From IMG/VR virus record IMGVR_UViG_3300025669_000093, positions 1 through 38,507 of that record: 38,507 bases of DNA; one strand, given 5' to 3'. Within the stretch, counting starts at the first letter, position 1. Every line of letters begins with the position of its first letter. Below, piece after piece: positions 29,932 through 37,245 of this stretch. The notes beneath the pieces are model-generated. The model did not search any database. It saw only the letters and a program-made list of their open reading frames with translations, and was not told the DNA's origin. Made by a program: the position numbers and the translations under genes. This DNA comes from a virus.

Positions 29932-30258
29932 ATGCAGTTTCACGAAAAACAAATGATCCAGGCAGTCAAAGCATTGAACAATGCTCGTGTTTCAATGCTC
30001 GACGTACCTGAGAATATAAGAAGAGAGACGTTTGACCTTGAACCTAAAATGGCGATAATCGAGAAGAAAGGAGATGTAATCGCCTATATGGCCATCGTTG
30101 CAAAATGGCGTGATCTTTTCATGTCATGTAAACCAAAACCGAAAATTGAAAACAACAAAGAAAAGGAGAAGAAACCATGGCAGAAAAAGCAGCAGCTTAT
30201 GAATACGAAAACCTCGACGCAGAAGATACCAAAGCAGTCCAGTCTGTTCCCAACGTAG
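29932..30258 (+). CDS. Hypothetical helical protein (about 108 aa)
   Basis: MQFHEKQMIQAVKALNNARV then PENIRRETFDLEPKMAIIEK, and a lysine-rich tail (NNKEKEKKPWQKKQQ) that overlaps the following gene by 82 nt. The frame extends back to a TTG at 29917 overlapping the XRE stop; no clear SD for either. No family recognised. Confidence 0.5.
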   Translation: MQFHEKQMIQAVKALNNARVSMLDVPENIRRETFDLEPKMAIIEKKGDVIAYMAIVAKWRDLFMSCKPKPKIENNKEKEKKPWQKKQQLMNTKTSTQKIPKQSSLFPT

Positions 30259-30980
30259 GCGCCGAAGTTGCAATTCCTGAGGAGCTTGACGATTACAGCG
30301 GATATGAAGACTTTGATTCTGCGGACCTTATCGTTCCGAGGATTAAAATCGTTCAGCCTACCAGCCGAAAAGGAACTCCGGGTAAATTCGTCATGAATCT
30401 CACTGAAGAAGAGTTTGACGACTTTTCAATGGTCGTCATTAAGGCAACCAGAAGCCGCGTGTTGTGGAGCGACGATCTCGATGCTGAAGAGCCTGTCTGC
30501 AGAAGCCAGGATTTCCTTAACCCTGATCCGGCAATCGAAATGCCTGTAAACGAATCCTGCGCAGTGTATGCGTTAAAGGGCGACTTGAAGGTCCTTGAAA
30601 CGATTTGCGATTCAGCAAAGTGGACCGGTGGGCAAAGGCCTACATGCAATCAGGTATTTAATCTTCTCTGTTTATCAAGTGAAGATGTTCCCTTCTGGAT
30701 ATCACTTTCTGGGGTTAGCATCGGCCCGGTAAAACGATATATCTCTACGATCGCACTGCGAAGAAAAAAGCTGTGGCAGTTTGAAACCACAATCACCGCT
30801 GAAGAGAGGCTGAAGCCCACCAAGCATTATGCAATCAAATTCGGCCCTCCGCAGGCGCTGTCGGATGAACGGATCAAAACCGTTGCAGAGCTGGTAATTG
30901 CGTTGAAATCTCAAACTGCTCAGGTGATTCCGGATGGAGATAGAGTTGCGGCTCAGGATGATGGCGAGGCGCCGTTTTAA
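30177..30980 (+). CDS. Conserved replication-module protein with SSB-like acidic tip
   Basis: 267 residues; AAGGAG precedes the ATG. Acidic N-terminus (EELDDYSGYEDFDSADLIVP), then RIKIVQPTSRKGTPGKFVMN, RSRVLWSDDLDAEEPVCRSQ and VFNLLCLSSEDVPFWISLSG. Ends in DGDRVAAQDDGEAPF, an acidic-Phe tip like that of SSB proteins. It lies between the nuclease and the RecD2-like helicase, so a single-strand DNA-binding or annealing role is plausible; direct homology was not recognised. Confidence 0.6.
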   Translation: MAEKAAAYEYENLDAEDTKAVQSVPNVGAEVAIPEELDDYSGYEDFDSADLIVPRIKIVQPTSRKGTPGKFVMNLTEEEFDDFSMVVIKATRSRVLWSDDLDAEEPVCRSQDFLNPDPAIEMPVNESCAVYALKGDLKVLETICDSAKWTGGQRPTCNQVFNLLCLSSEDVPFWISLSGVSIGPVKRYISTIALRRKKLWQFETTITAEERLKPTKHYAIKFGPPQALSDERIKTVAELVIALKSQTAQVIPDGDRVAAQDDGEAPF

Positions 30981-31054
30981 ATGAATACCAAGTTGATTTG
31001 AGCCCTGAAAAGCGGGCCAAGTCAACTTAGCGTTATACTACTGAAAGGAAATGT

Positions 31055-31159
31055 ATGAAACCTATTATGCAAACAGATTTATCATTTGAAATAGGAAATT
31101 GTGGGGAGGCTTGTATTGCAAGTATCCTTGAAATTGAGTTGTCAGACAAAGACCTCTGA
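31055..31159 (+). pseudogene. Truncated N-terminal fragment (34 aa)
   Basis: AAAGGA precedes the ATG. MKPIMQTDLSFEIGNCGEAC continues IASILEIELSDKDL and stops at TGA. The pattern MxPVMQTxxxxxxGNCxxACxASLLEIxLxD begins a phage family that is normally much longer, so this looks like the front end of a truncated gene, although it retains an SD. Confidence 0.45.
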
Positions 31160-31195
31160 TTAAATTGTTACCTAAGACATTAAAAGGAGAAAACG

Positions 31196-31480
31196 ATGAC
31201 TACAGATTTAGGAAAAAAAACATTCAATATGATCGGTGAATCCATCACAAAAACCCTTACGGGTAGAATGAAAGACCTCAACGATGCATACTGGAATGCA
31301 GAAAAAGAATTAACCTTGGCGGTCAGCATAAAAATAGAGCCGGTTGATGATGGCAACAAAATCAAAATAACAACCGGATTCGTAAAAGAAAGGATAAGAG
31401 ACGAATCTATACGCGTGGTGAATGAAAAACAAGGAGAGTTGTTTGATGATTCACAAGGTGGTAGCGGAGATACTCCTTAA
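31196..31480 (+). CDS. Hypothetical protein (94 aa)
   Basis: AAAGGAG before ATG. MTTDLGKKTFNMIGESITKT, then NAEKELTLAVSIKIEPVDDG, KIKITTGFVKERIRDES, and an acidic-polar tail GELFDDSQGGSGDTP. Overlaps the start of the helicase gene. Lies between recombination genes; function unknown. Confidence 0.65.
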   Translation: MTTDLGKKTFNMIGESITKTLTGRMKDLNDAYWNAEKELTLAVSIKIEPVDDGNKIKITTGFVKERIRDESIRVVNEKQGELFDDSQGGSGDTP

Positions 31481-33581
31481 CGTGGAAACCATAACCGGTA
31501 AGATTGAGAATATGAGCCAGGCGTTTAAGAATGGATGGCGAATCCTTTCTATAGCGCCTGGTGTTACCGCAACGGGTTGTATTCCCGGCGGCATAAATCT
31601 TGGTGATAACTGTTCCTTTAAGGGGAAGTGGCAGACGCATCCTAAATACGGAAAGCAGTTCAAGATTGACCAGATCGAAGTTGAGACTCCAAAAGATGTT
31701 CAAGGGATTCAAGATTATTTAATGACACATTTCAAGTGGATCGGTCCGCATATCGCAAAGGAAATGGTAAACCATTTCGGTGAAAACCTTTTCGATGTTA
31801 TGAAACACGATCCGTTATCATTGACACGTATACCTGGCATCACAGAAAAAAGAGCAGCTGAAATTTTTACAAAATATACAGATGTCGAAGAGAACAGGCA
31901 GATCGATATCTTCTTCAGCACTCATGGTGTAACACTCAACATGCAAAGCCGTCTCGTGGAACGCTACGGATCCAAAGAGGCGGCGTTTAAACAAGTACGA
32001 GAAGATCCTTACGCGCTTGCCGATGAACTCTGGGGCGTTGGGTTTAAAAAAGTAGACGCAATTGCTATCTCAATGGGAATCGAAAAAACATCACCTCGAC
32101 GTATAGAAGCAGGCATTATGTGGGTTTTGAAATTCTCTGAAGGAAGTGGTCATTGTTTCCTTCCTGAAAAGAATCTAACGCGCCTCGCTGTTGATCAGCT
32201 TGGCGTAGACGGCCAGGACTTCTTCCCCTGCCTTGAAAAACTTTATGAAAGGGGGGAATTAATCAAGGCAGGGACGGCGGTTTACGCATCTGAAATGCTT
32301 AGCTGTGAAGAAGGCATTGCATCGAAATTGTTAGCATTAGTCGAACGCAGACAATCTCGAATGTTGAAAAATCTAACGCAAAAGGATCTCGATAAATTAG
32401 ATAAAGACCAACATCTTGCAGTTGGTTATGCGATTAATGCAAATATCCAGATCATTACCGGAAACCCTGGAGTTGGAAAAACTTATACTATCGAAACAAT
32501 CATCGAAGCCCTCGGGGAGGATTGCAGGATTGCTTTGGCAGCGCCGACCGGTAAAGCTGCAAAACGTATGGAGGAATCAACTGGAAGAGAAGCGAAAACT
32601 ATTCATAGATTGCTTGAATACGATCCTTTTTCCGGTGGGTTTTCCAGAAACGGAGACAACCCGCTTGACTATGATACGCTAATAATTGATGAAGTATCCA
32701 TGATTGATGTTAATTTGATGTATAGCCTCTTAAATGCAATCCATGATGAGACACAATTAATTCTTGTTGGCGATAAAGACCAGCTTCCAAGCGTAGGCCC
32801 TGGCGCTATCCTTAGAGACATGATTGAATCTGAATCTGTGCCGGTTGTTTCCCTAAAAACACTTCACAGACAGGCTAAAGAATCAACCATAGTAAAAAAT
32901 GCGCATCTAATTAATAAAGGAAAAAAGATAATTGACGATGGGGATAGCTTAGATTTCCATTTCATAAAAGAAGAAAGAAGTGAAAACATCCCTGCAATCA
33001 TTAAAGAATTATGCAACGATTTAATGAAAAAATGGACACACTCCGACATTCAAGTTTTGTGCCCAATGAAAAAAGGACCGATCGGAACAAAGAATCTGAA
33101 TGATATTATTCGGCCAGTTTTTAATCCAGGATTTGAAAATATACGAAAAATTCGTGGAACCATTTTTTATCCAAATGACAGGGTGATTCAGATAAAAAAC
33201 AATTACAAATTGGGAGTATTTAATGGTGATATCGGATTCGTATCCAAGCCTATTAACAATGAAACTTTTATTGTAGACTTTAATGGAAACCATGTAGAGT
33301 ATCCGATTGGTTCAGTAGACGAACTTCAGTTAGCGTATGCCTTAACGATTCATAAATTTCAAGGTAGTGAATCCCAGGTTGTAATTATCCCTGTTCATAC
33401 TACGAATTTCATCATGCTAAAACGTAATTTGCTTTACACTGGGATTACGCGAGGGAAAAAACTCGTGATATTGGTAGGCACAACAAAAGCTGTCAACATC
33501 GCAATCCGAACAACAGATAGCAGTAAACGATTTACGGGATTAAAAGAAAAACTAAAAGGAGAAGTCAATGGCAAAGGATGA
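31446..33581 (+). CDS. RecD2-like DNA helicase (SF1B)
   Basis: 711 residues from ATG 31446 (AAGGAG nine nt upstream; ATG 31422 has no SD). The N-terminal half has the RecD2 pattern with helix-hairpin-helix-like IPGITEKRAAEIF and ADELWGVGFKKVDAIA. Helicase motifs: ITGNPGVGKTYTIETI (I, Walker A, about 339-346), LAAPTGKAAKRM (Ia), DTLIIDEVSMIDVNLM (II), LILVGDKDQLPSVGPG (III), and LQLAYALTIHKFQGSESQVV (V). Moves 5' to 3' on DNA in this family. Role likely in replication or recombination. Ends overlapping the next gene. Confidence 0.92.
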   Translation: MIHKVVAEILLNVETITGKIENMSQAFKNGWRILSIAPGVTATGCIPGGINLGDNCSFKGKWQTHPKYGKQFKIDQIEVETPKDVQGIQDYLMTHFKWIGPHIAKEMVNHFGENLFDVMKHDPLSLTRIPGITEKRAAEIFTKYTDVEENRQIDIFFSTHGVTLNMQSRLVERYGSKEAAFKQVREDPYALADELWGVGFKKVDAIAISMGIEKTSPRRIEAGIMWVLKFSEGSGHCFLPEKNLTRLAVDQLGVDGQDFFPCLEKLYERGELIKAGTAVYASEMLSCEEGIASKLLALVERRQSRMLKNLTQKDLDKLDKDQHLAVGYAINANIQIITGNPGVGKTYTIETIIEALGEDCRIALAAPTGKAAKRMEESTGREAKTIHRLLEYDPFSGGFSRNGDNPLDYDTLIIDEVSMIDVNLMYSLLNAIHDETQLILVGDKDQLPSVGPGAILRDMIESESVPVVSLKTLHRQAKESTIVKNAHLINKGKKIIDDGDSLDFHFIKEERSENIPAIIKELCNDLMKKWTHSDIQVLCPMKKGPIGTKNLNDIIRPVFNPGFENIRKIRGTIFYPNDRVIQIKNNYKLGVFNGDIGFVSKPINNETFIVDFNGNHVEYPIGSVDELQLAYALTIHKFQGSESQVVIIPVHTTNFIMLKRNLLYTGITRGKKLVILVGTTKAVNIAIRTTDSSKRFTGLKEKLKGEVNGKG

Positions 33582-33819
33582 TGTTGCACCCGCAGAAAAC
33601 GAACCTTACATAACTACTAAAATTACAATTAATGAATTCTCGAATGGTAATGTCAATATTGACGGTTTTCCAATGAATGCTGGGAAGGCTCTTGAAATCA
33701 TGCTTCTTGGTATTAAAGCGATTACTGATTTCTTTATCAATGCTGCTATCGATGGGAAACTGAAGCGTGATTCAAAGATTATCGTGCCGCAGAATAGTGA
33801 TATTGCAAGGTTGAATTAA
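33568..33819 (+). CDS. Hypothetical protein (83 aa)
   Basis: AAGGAG precedes the ATG, within the end of the helicase gene. MAKDDVAPAENEPYITTKIT then NEFSNGNVNIDGFPMNAGKA, helix LEIMLLGIKAITDFFINAAI, and a basic tail. No domain recognised; coupling to the helicase suggests an accessory role. Confidence 0.62.
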   Translation: MAKDDVAPAENEPYITTKITINEFSNGNVNIDGFPMNAGKALEIMLLGIKAITDFFINAAIDGKLKRDSKIIVPQNSDIARLN

Positions 33820-33835
33820 GACCGGAGAGGACACC

Positions 33836-34033
33836 ATGAGAATATTTTGTGCAAATAACTTATGTCAACACCACGTCCACGTATCATATCAGATCTACCA
33901 TCAGGGATACATAACATTAGACACAGGGGAACGAGTGAACCACTACCCGTATAGACGAATTAACGGTGAGGACACAGAAGTGCTTATGTTTTGTGAAGTT
34001 TGTAAAAATGCTATTTATATGACAAAATCGTGA
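33836..34033 (+). CDS. Small zinc-ribbon protein (65 aa)
   Basis: Begins MRIFCANNLCQHHVHVSYQI and ends LMFCEVCKNAIYMTKS. Two Cys pairs at the ends of a beta-type middle (GYITLDTGERVNHYPYRRIN) suggest one zinc ribbon. GAGAGG before ATG. Function unknown. Confidence 0.6.
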   Translation: MRIFCANNLCQHHVHVSYQIYHQGYITLDTGERVNHYPYRRINGEDTEVLMFCEVCKNAIYMTKS

Positions 34034-34133
34034 ATAACTTATCATCTCGCCGCATCGACAGCAACGTGTCACTGTCACACGCACCGGGCAGGCAGGGAGA
34101 AAGTCCTTAACAAACCAAAAGGAAAGATGTAAC

Positions 34134-34256
34134 ATGGACATAATCGAGATTGTGAATCATCCAAATATTAAGCCTGAGAGTTTCTATGCTGTGAAGCATG
34201 GGAGGACCTTCACAAGTCCCGATTGCTCTCAGGCTTTTCTTTTTGGAGGTGTATGA
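34134..34256 (+). CDS. Possible small protein (40 aa) spanning a hairpin
   Basis: MDIIEIVNHPNIKPESFYAV then KHGRTFTSPDCSQAFLFGGV. AAAGGAAAG lies about 10 nt before ATG. The frame contains an 11-bp inverted repeat, so the segment may be an RNA structure rather than a gene. Confidence 0.35.
   Translation: MDIIEIVNHPNIKPESFYAVKHGRTFTSPDCSQAFLFGGV
34170..34236 (+). terminator. Terminator-like long hairpin
   Basis: AAGCCTGAGAG (34170-34180) pairs with CTCTCAGGCTT (34226-34236), loop 45 nt with internal pairing (GTGAAG/CTTCAC), followed by TTCTTTTT. The large loop is unusual for an intrinsic terminator; a regulatory leader is an alternative. Confidence 0.45.
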
Positions 34257-34449
34257 ATGTTTGGTAGGGGCTACTCGTTGGCCATGAGTCGTTAGGGGTG
34301 GGTTCCTGTCAGCAGGATTCCAAAACCTACTACGGCGTCAGGCATCTACCAACCGATCATGATTCGGGTCGATCTGGGCGCTTTAATTTGTGGTAGTGGC
34401 GTGAATTGGCAAGTCGCATCGGGCGATGGAGAAAGTGGAGGGATAAAAG

Positions 34450-34677
34450 ATGAAATTAGAACCTTGTCCGTGGTGCAAAGAATCGCCGAGATATCGACAG
34501 CAAACTCGATGGTATAATTATGATGATGCCGGAATGTCCTATGTAAATATCATAGAGCTATCCGCAGAGATTATTGAATGCCCGAATGTTAAGTGCAAAA
34601 TCCGGCCAGCCTTAACGCGGATCAACACAAACGATGCTATTGAAGTTTGGAATGGGTGTAGAGATGAAAATAAATAG
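34450..34677 (+). CDS. Lar-like zinc protein (75 aa)
   Basis: MKLEPCPWCKESPRYRQQTR then IIECPNVKCKIRPALTRINT, NDAIEVWNGCRDENK. The CPxC...CPxxxC zinc ribbon followed by AxxxWN is the pattern of Lar-family restriction-alleviation proteins, which in lambdoid phages modulate type I restriction. Sequence similarity is only motif-level. GGAGG before ATG; ends in TAG, inside which the next gene begins. Confidence 0.62.
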   Translation: MKLEPCPWCKESPRYRQQTRWYNYDDAGMSYVNIIELSAEIIECPNVKCKIRPALTRINTNDAIEVWNGCRDENK

Positions 34678-34999
34678 ACGCGCTGTATATGAAAAGTACG
34701 ATGGTCATTGCGCTTATTGTGGTCGTGCGATGGAGTTCGGGAAAATGCAAGTCGATCACTACTAGCCACAGGTTCTTAACCATTTTAAACCAGGATTAGA
34801 ACCGGACAGATTTACCAATCTAATGCCCTCATGTGCTAAATGCAATAATCATAAACACGGTATGATGCCGGAAGGGTAGCGAAGCGAATTAGGAAAACAG
34901 GTGGATAGACTACGGAGAAATACACAGTTTGACCGGGCTTTAAGATTCGGGCAAATAGAAATACAGAAAAGCCCGATTGTCTTTTATTTTGAGAGGTGA
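34664..34999 (+). pseudogene. HNH endonuclease interrupted by two in-frame amber codons
   Basis: From ATG 34664: MKINRRAVYEKYDGHCAYCG, RAMEFGKMQVDHY, TAG (34763-34765), PQVLNHFKPGLEPDRFTNLM, PSCAKCNNHKHG, MMPEG, TAG (34877-34879), RSELGKQVDRLRRNTQFDRA, LRFGQIEIQKSPIVFYFER, TGA. The HNH core (CAYC, VDHY, N-LMPSC-KCN-HKHG) is intact and there is no frameshift; only the two ambers break it. Either a decaying gene or one read through at TAG. Confidence 0.75.
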
Positions 35000-35009
35000 A
35001 AGATAAGTA

Positions 35010-35046
35010 ACCCTCCATGCGGCAGATACTCAAAGCCGTGGAGGGT
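35010..35046. terminator. Bidirectional terminator between convergent operons
   Basis: ACCCTCCA (35010-35017) with TGGAGGGT (35039-35046) and an inner CGGC/GCCG, 11-nt loop. Lies between the end of the rightward operon and the leftward lysis module. T-runs are modest on both sides (GTTGTTT on plus). Confidence 0.65.
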
Positions 35047-35054
35047 GTTGTTTA

Positions 35055-35366
35055 TCAATCATTATCAGGAATATCCAACGCTACTCGAATCATATTGAAC
35101 ACAGGCATTGCAAGCGCGTCATCGATCTTGCTCGCTGTCCCGAGTACAAAATCCTCACCAAAATCAAGGATAAAGTCAGCCACTTTCTTCAGTTCATCGA
35201 TATTGCCCTTCAGTGCCCCGTAGACAAAATCGTCAACGGTATTGTCTGTGCCCTCTACAAAACCTTCTATCCTTTCACGCAGATAGTCAACCCCCTTCTT
35301 AATCAGCTCCGGTGACAGCATTTTCATCAACAAATTTATTGCCATTAGAATCAGTTGCATTTTCAT
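35055..35366 (-). CDS. Hypothetical protein (103 aa), lysis-module end
   Basis: Hydrophobic-amphipathic N-terminus (MKMQLILMAINLLMKMLSPE) then GVDYLRERIEGFVEGTDNTV and DELKKVADFILDFGEDFVLG. Mostly helical, acidic. Start overlaps the stop of the previous gene (ATGA). Similar small helical proteins occur near phage holins; no firm role. Confidence 0.6.
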   Translation of the reverse strand: MKMQLILMAINLLMKMLSPELIKKGVDYLRERIEGFVEGTDNTVDDFVYGALKGNIDELKKVADFILDFGEDFVLGTASKIDDALAMPVFNMIRVALDIPDND

Positions 35367-35533
35367 AATTCATCCTCCCTATTTAAATTGTTTAAAATCA
35401 ATTTCCGCGCTTCTCCCAGCCCCGGTGTCGGGACAGGCTCGCACGGATGTTTCAACCCTTCTTCAACCATTGCCAAGAATCGTTCAGCATCCTTACCTTT
35501 CAATTCAGGTGTTGGTGCGATTAGTAGGCTCAT
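35363..35533 (-). CDS. Small hypothetical protein (56 aa)
   Basis: AGGAG five nt before ATG. MSLLIAPTPELKGKDAERFL then AMVEEGLKHPCEPVPTPGLG, EARKLILNNLNREDEL. Stop overlaps the next start. No family recognised. Confidence 0.58.
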   Translation of the reverse strand: MSLLIAPTPELKGKDAERFLAMVEEGLKHPCEPVPTPGLGEARKLILNNLNREDEL

Positions 35534-35648
35534 CTTTTCTCCTAAAAATACGTTTAAAGAATGACCGTACCGGATAGGTGATTTGATGTAAGAAAAGCCA
35601 AACTATTAGTGAATAACCAGTCACAATATTTTTCAAACCTGTGATCAT
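35505..35648 (-). CDS. Small membrane protein (47 aa)
   Basis: MITGLKNIVTGYSLIVWLFL then HQITYPVRSFFKRIFRRKDE. One hydrophobic segment followed by a strongly basic tail, the layout of a small inner-membrane protein; in this module it could assist lysis. Start overlaps the preceding stop (ATGA). Confidence 0.52.
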   Translation of the reverse strand: MITGLKNIVTGYSLIVWLFLHQITYPVRSFFKRIFRRKDEPTNRTNT

Positions 35649-35785
35649 TTCCTCATCCCTTTTGCTGATATCCATTGAGCCAATTCAACCACCTTTAACG
35701 CAACATATACAAAAGGCGCAATGACGATACCAAGAGCAGCTTTTGCCATTATTTTCAAGATTGCATCGTCTGGATTATCACTCAT
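35645..35785 (-). CDS. Small membrane protein (46 aa), possible holin-related
   Basis: AAGGAG five nt before ATG. MSDNPDDAILKIMAKAALGI then VIAPFVYVALKVVELAQWIS, ending AKGMRK. A single transmembrane helix in the lysis region; holin or pinholin function is possible but not shown. Confidence 0.55.
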   Translation of the reverse strand: MSDNPDDAILKIMAKAALGIVIAPFVYVALKVVELAQWISAKGMRK

Positions 35786-35795
35786 TCTTTTCTCC

Positions 35796-36059
35796 TTATG
35801 ATATCAACGCACATCTATCACGGTCTGGACAAGACGCGCATCCCTCTCGCCGGCCACATGGTGCCATATCGTATAGCTCTGCTTCGGTTATCGGTTTTTC
35901 TTTGTATCTTATGGCCTTCCTATACCGTTCTCTGGAGCACTGTAAGGACTCCCTAAGCTTGGCCCTACCCTTGCCCCTCCACCAGTCCCACGCAGCACAC
36001 AGGTTGATTCTGGTGGCATATTTAGGTGGTTTGGTATATGGGTTTAACTCCTCTATCAT
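35796..36059 (-). CDS. Hypothetical Cys-containing protein (87 aa)
   Basis: MIEELNPYTKPPKYATRINL then CAAWDWWRGKGRAKLRESLQ and a C-terminal Cys cluster APCGRREGCASCPDRDRCAL. Four closely spaced Cys suggest metal binding. Start abuts the previous stop. Confidence 0.58.
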   Translation of the reverse strand: MIEELNPYTKPPKYATRINLCAAWDWWRGKGRAKLRESLQCSRERYRKAIRYKEKPITEAELYDMAPCGRREGCASCPDRDRCALIS

Positions 36060-36286
36060 TATCCTGTCCCACTGAAACGTCTTTCCTGAATAGAGAGATC
36101 CTTAAACCATCGCCTTGGATTGCCACACATATAGCAACTACAAGGCTTACAATGGACATTTGCCATACGTCCGACATCGCGATCTGTAATTTCTCCTTGT
36201 GTCCAATCCCACCATCGCTTCAATATATGCGCAGCCTTGTGTTTTGCTTTGGTGGTTTGTAATCGCCTGTAAGTTTTGTCTCGCAT
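36059..36286 (-). CDS. Conserved small phage protein with Cys cluster (75 aa)
   Basis: GAGG before ATG. MRDKTYRRLQTTKAKHKAAH then WWDWTQGEITDRDVGRMANV and HCKPCSCYMCGNPRRWFKDL. The CxxCxCxxCGNPRR motif is a recurrent feature of small phage and Gram-negative proteins. Very basic; function unknown. Confidence 0.7.
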   Translation of the reverse strand: MRDKTYRRLQTTKAKHKAAHILKRWWDWTQGEITDRDVGRMANVHCKPCSCYMCGNPRRWFKDLSIQERRFSGTG

Positions 36287-36295
36287 TTATTCCTC

Positions 36296-36604
36296 TTAAC
36301 CGTTGAACTGAATGTGCAGGTGCGTTTTTTCCAACAATACAAAATAGCAACTACCCAATGCCCGTTGTATCCGATCACGCCAAACAATTAGCTCTTTGTC
36401 TTTTGGAAAATCTCTGGTTCTAAAGTCAAATGCTTTGCCTCGGTAGTGAGAGCTATTGACCTTATGCTCTCCATCGCACGCACTTGTTATTGTCATCTCA
36501 TAGCCGTCCGGTGCCATCTTCTGTGCTATGTAGATCATCCGCATTATGTCTGGCCATAGGAAAGCACTGTGAAGGAATTGCACGCCTGGTTTTATATGAA
36601 TCAT
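36296..36604 (-). CDS. M15-type peptidase endolysin (D-Ala-D-Ala / L-Ala-D-Glu)
   Basis: 102 residues. The zinc peptidase motifs are present: ITSACDGEHKVNSSHYRGKA then FDFRTRDFP (S-x-H-x-x-G-x-A-x-D), and a C-terminal THLHIQF (H-x-H). This is the compact M15A fold of phage lysis enzymes that cut peptidoglycan stem peptides. Lacks a signal peptide, so export would need a holin. Start overlaps the preceding stop (ATGA). Confidence 0.85.
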   Translation of the reverse strand: MIHIKPGVQFLHSAFLWPDIMRMIYIAQKMAPDGYEMTITSACDGEHKVNSSHYRGKAFDFRTRDFPKDKELIVWRDRIQRALGSCYFVLLEKTHLHIQFNG

Positions 36605-36930
36605 GGTTTTTCCACTTTCAAACTTGTCTCAATCGCTGTCAATCTTGATTCGATTTTGAGCTGGCCTTCGACAAACTGGTCTTTGGCTGATTCGCGTTTA
36701 CGATCCATCTCAATTATCAGGGCTTTAATCTCGTCAACCTTAACGACAAACTCATCCTTGATATGGTCGCAACGTTCCTCGGTTACATAAATCGGTTGAT
36801 GGTTTGCCGTGTATAATGCACCACAATGTTTCTTTTCCATCTTTGTTATCCTTGCCCATGTCCATTTTAACATCATTGCCACTAATCCTATAATGCCACC
36901 CGCTGTGCAAATCTGCGCCACAGTTTCCAT
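36601..36930 (-). CDS. Membrane-anchored coiled-coil protein, holin/spanin-like
   Basis: 109 residues. N-terminal membrane segment (VAQICTAGGIIGLVAMMLKW) then a soluble helical part with EFVVKVDEIKALIIEMDRKR and QLKIESRLTAIETSLKVEKP, a coiled coil. The topology matches small phage lysis proteins near endolysins; I cannot tell holin from i-spanin-like. ATG 36930 has GAGG seven nt upstream; the ATG two codons earlier is an alternative. Confidence 0.55.
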   Translation of the reverse strand: METVAQICTAGGIIGLVAMMLKWTWARITKMEKKHCGALYTANHQPIYVTEERCDHIKDEFVVKVDEIKALIIEMDRKRESAKDQFVEGQLKIESRLTAIETSLKVEKP

Positions 36931-36939
36931 AGTCATGCC

Positions 36940-37005
36940 TCAGCAAAAGGGTTTCTGGTTCTTGTCTCGACCAACACACAGGCTGGCTTCGATGCACCGG
37001 TTCAT
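36940..37005 (-). CDS. Very small peptide (21 aa)
   Basis: MNRCIEASLCVGRDKNQKPF then C. Start overlaps the stop of the upstream zinc-ribbon gene (ATGA), and the stop lies close before the membrane-anchored gene, whose SD overlaps it. May serve only as a translational coupler. Confidence 0.35.
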   Translation of the reverse strand: MNRCIEASLCVGRDKNQKPFC

Positions 37006-37124
37006 TCTTGGTAGATCAGGACAACTCTGCCCAACTCAAGTCTTGCTGTTGCGTTTTCAAGTTTAGCATGCTTGATAGGCTCCCCACATCGGAAACAAAT
37101 CAGGTTATTAATCTCCGTAACCAT
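37002..37124 (-). CDS. Small zinc-binding protein (40 aa)
   Basis: GAGG six nt before ATG. MVTEINNLICFRCGEPIKHA then KLENATARLELGRVVLIYQE. One CxxC plus possible His ligand. Unknown function. Confidence 0.5.
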   Translation of the reverse strand: MVTEINNLICFRCGEPIKHAKLENATARLELGRVVLIYQE

Positions 37125-37245
37125 CGAACACCTCATCCATTGCTCTTTTTGAATACCGCAACCGCAACCACGGCCTGAGCTCGTCAAGGCCGTTGATTTC
37201 GCAGAGATTGCACAAGATTAAGATTGTGGCTTGGAAGTCTGTCAT
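37108..37245 (-). CDS. Small hypothetical protein (45 aa)
   Basis: MTDFQATILILCNLCEINGL then DELRPWLRLRYSKRAMDEVF. Start overlaps the stop of the secreted protein gene (ATGA); stop overlaps the next start. Helical; no domain recognised. Confidence 0.5.
   Translation of the reverse strand: MTDFQATILILCNLCEINGLDELRPWLRLRYSKRAMDEVFDGYGD

Noticed and set aside
34260-34440. tRNA gene, including a suppressor tRNA
   Set aside because: GGTAG and CTACC ends can be paired, but no TTC-type T-arm, D-arm or anticodon stem fits.
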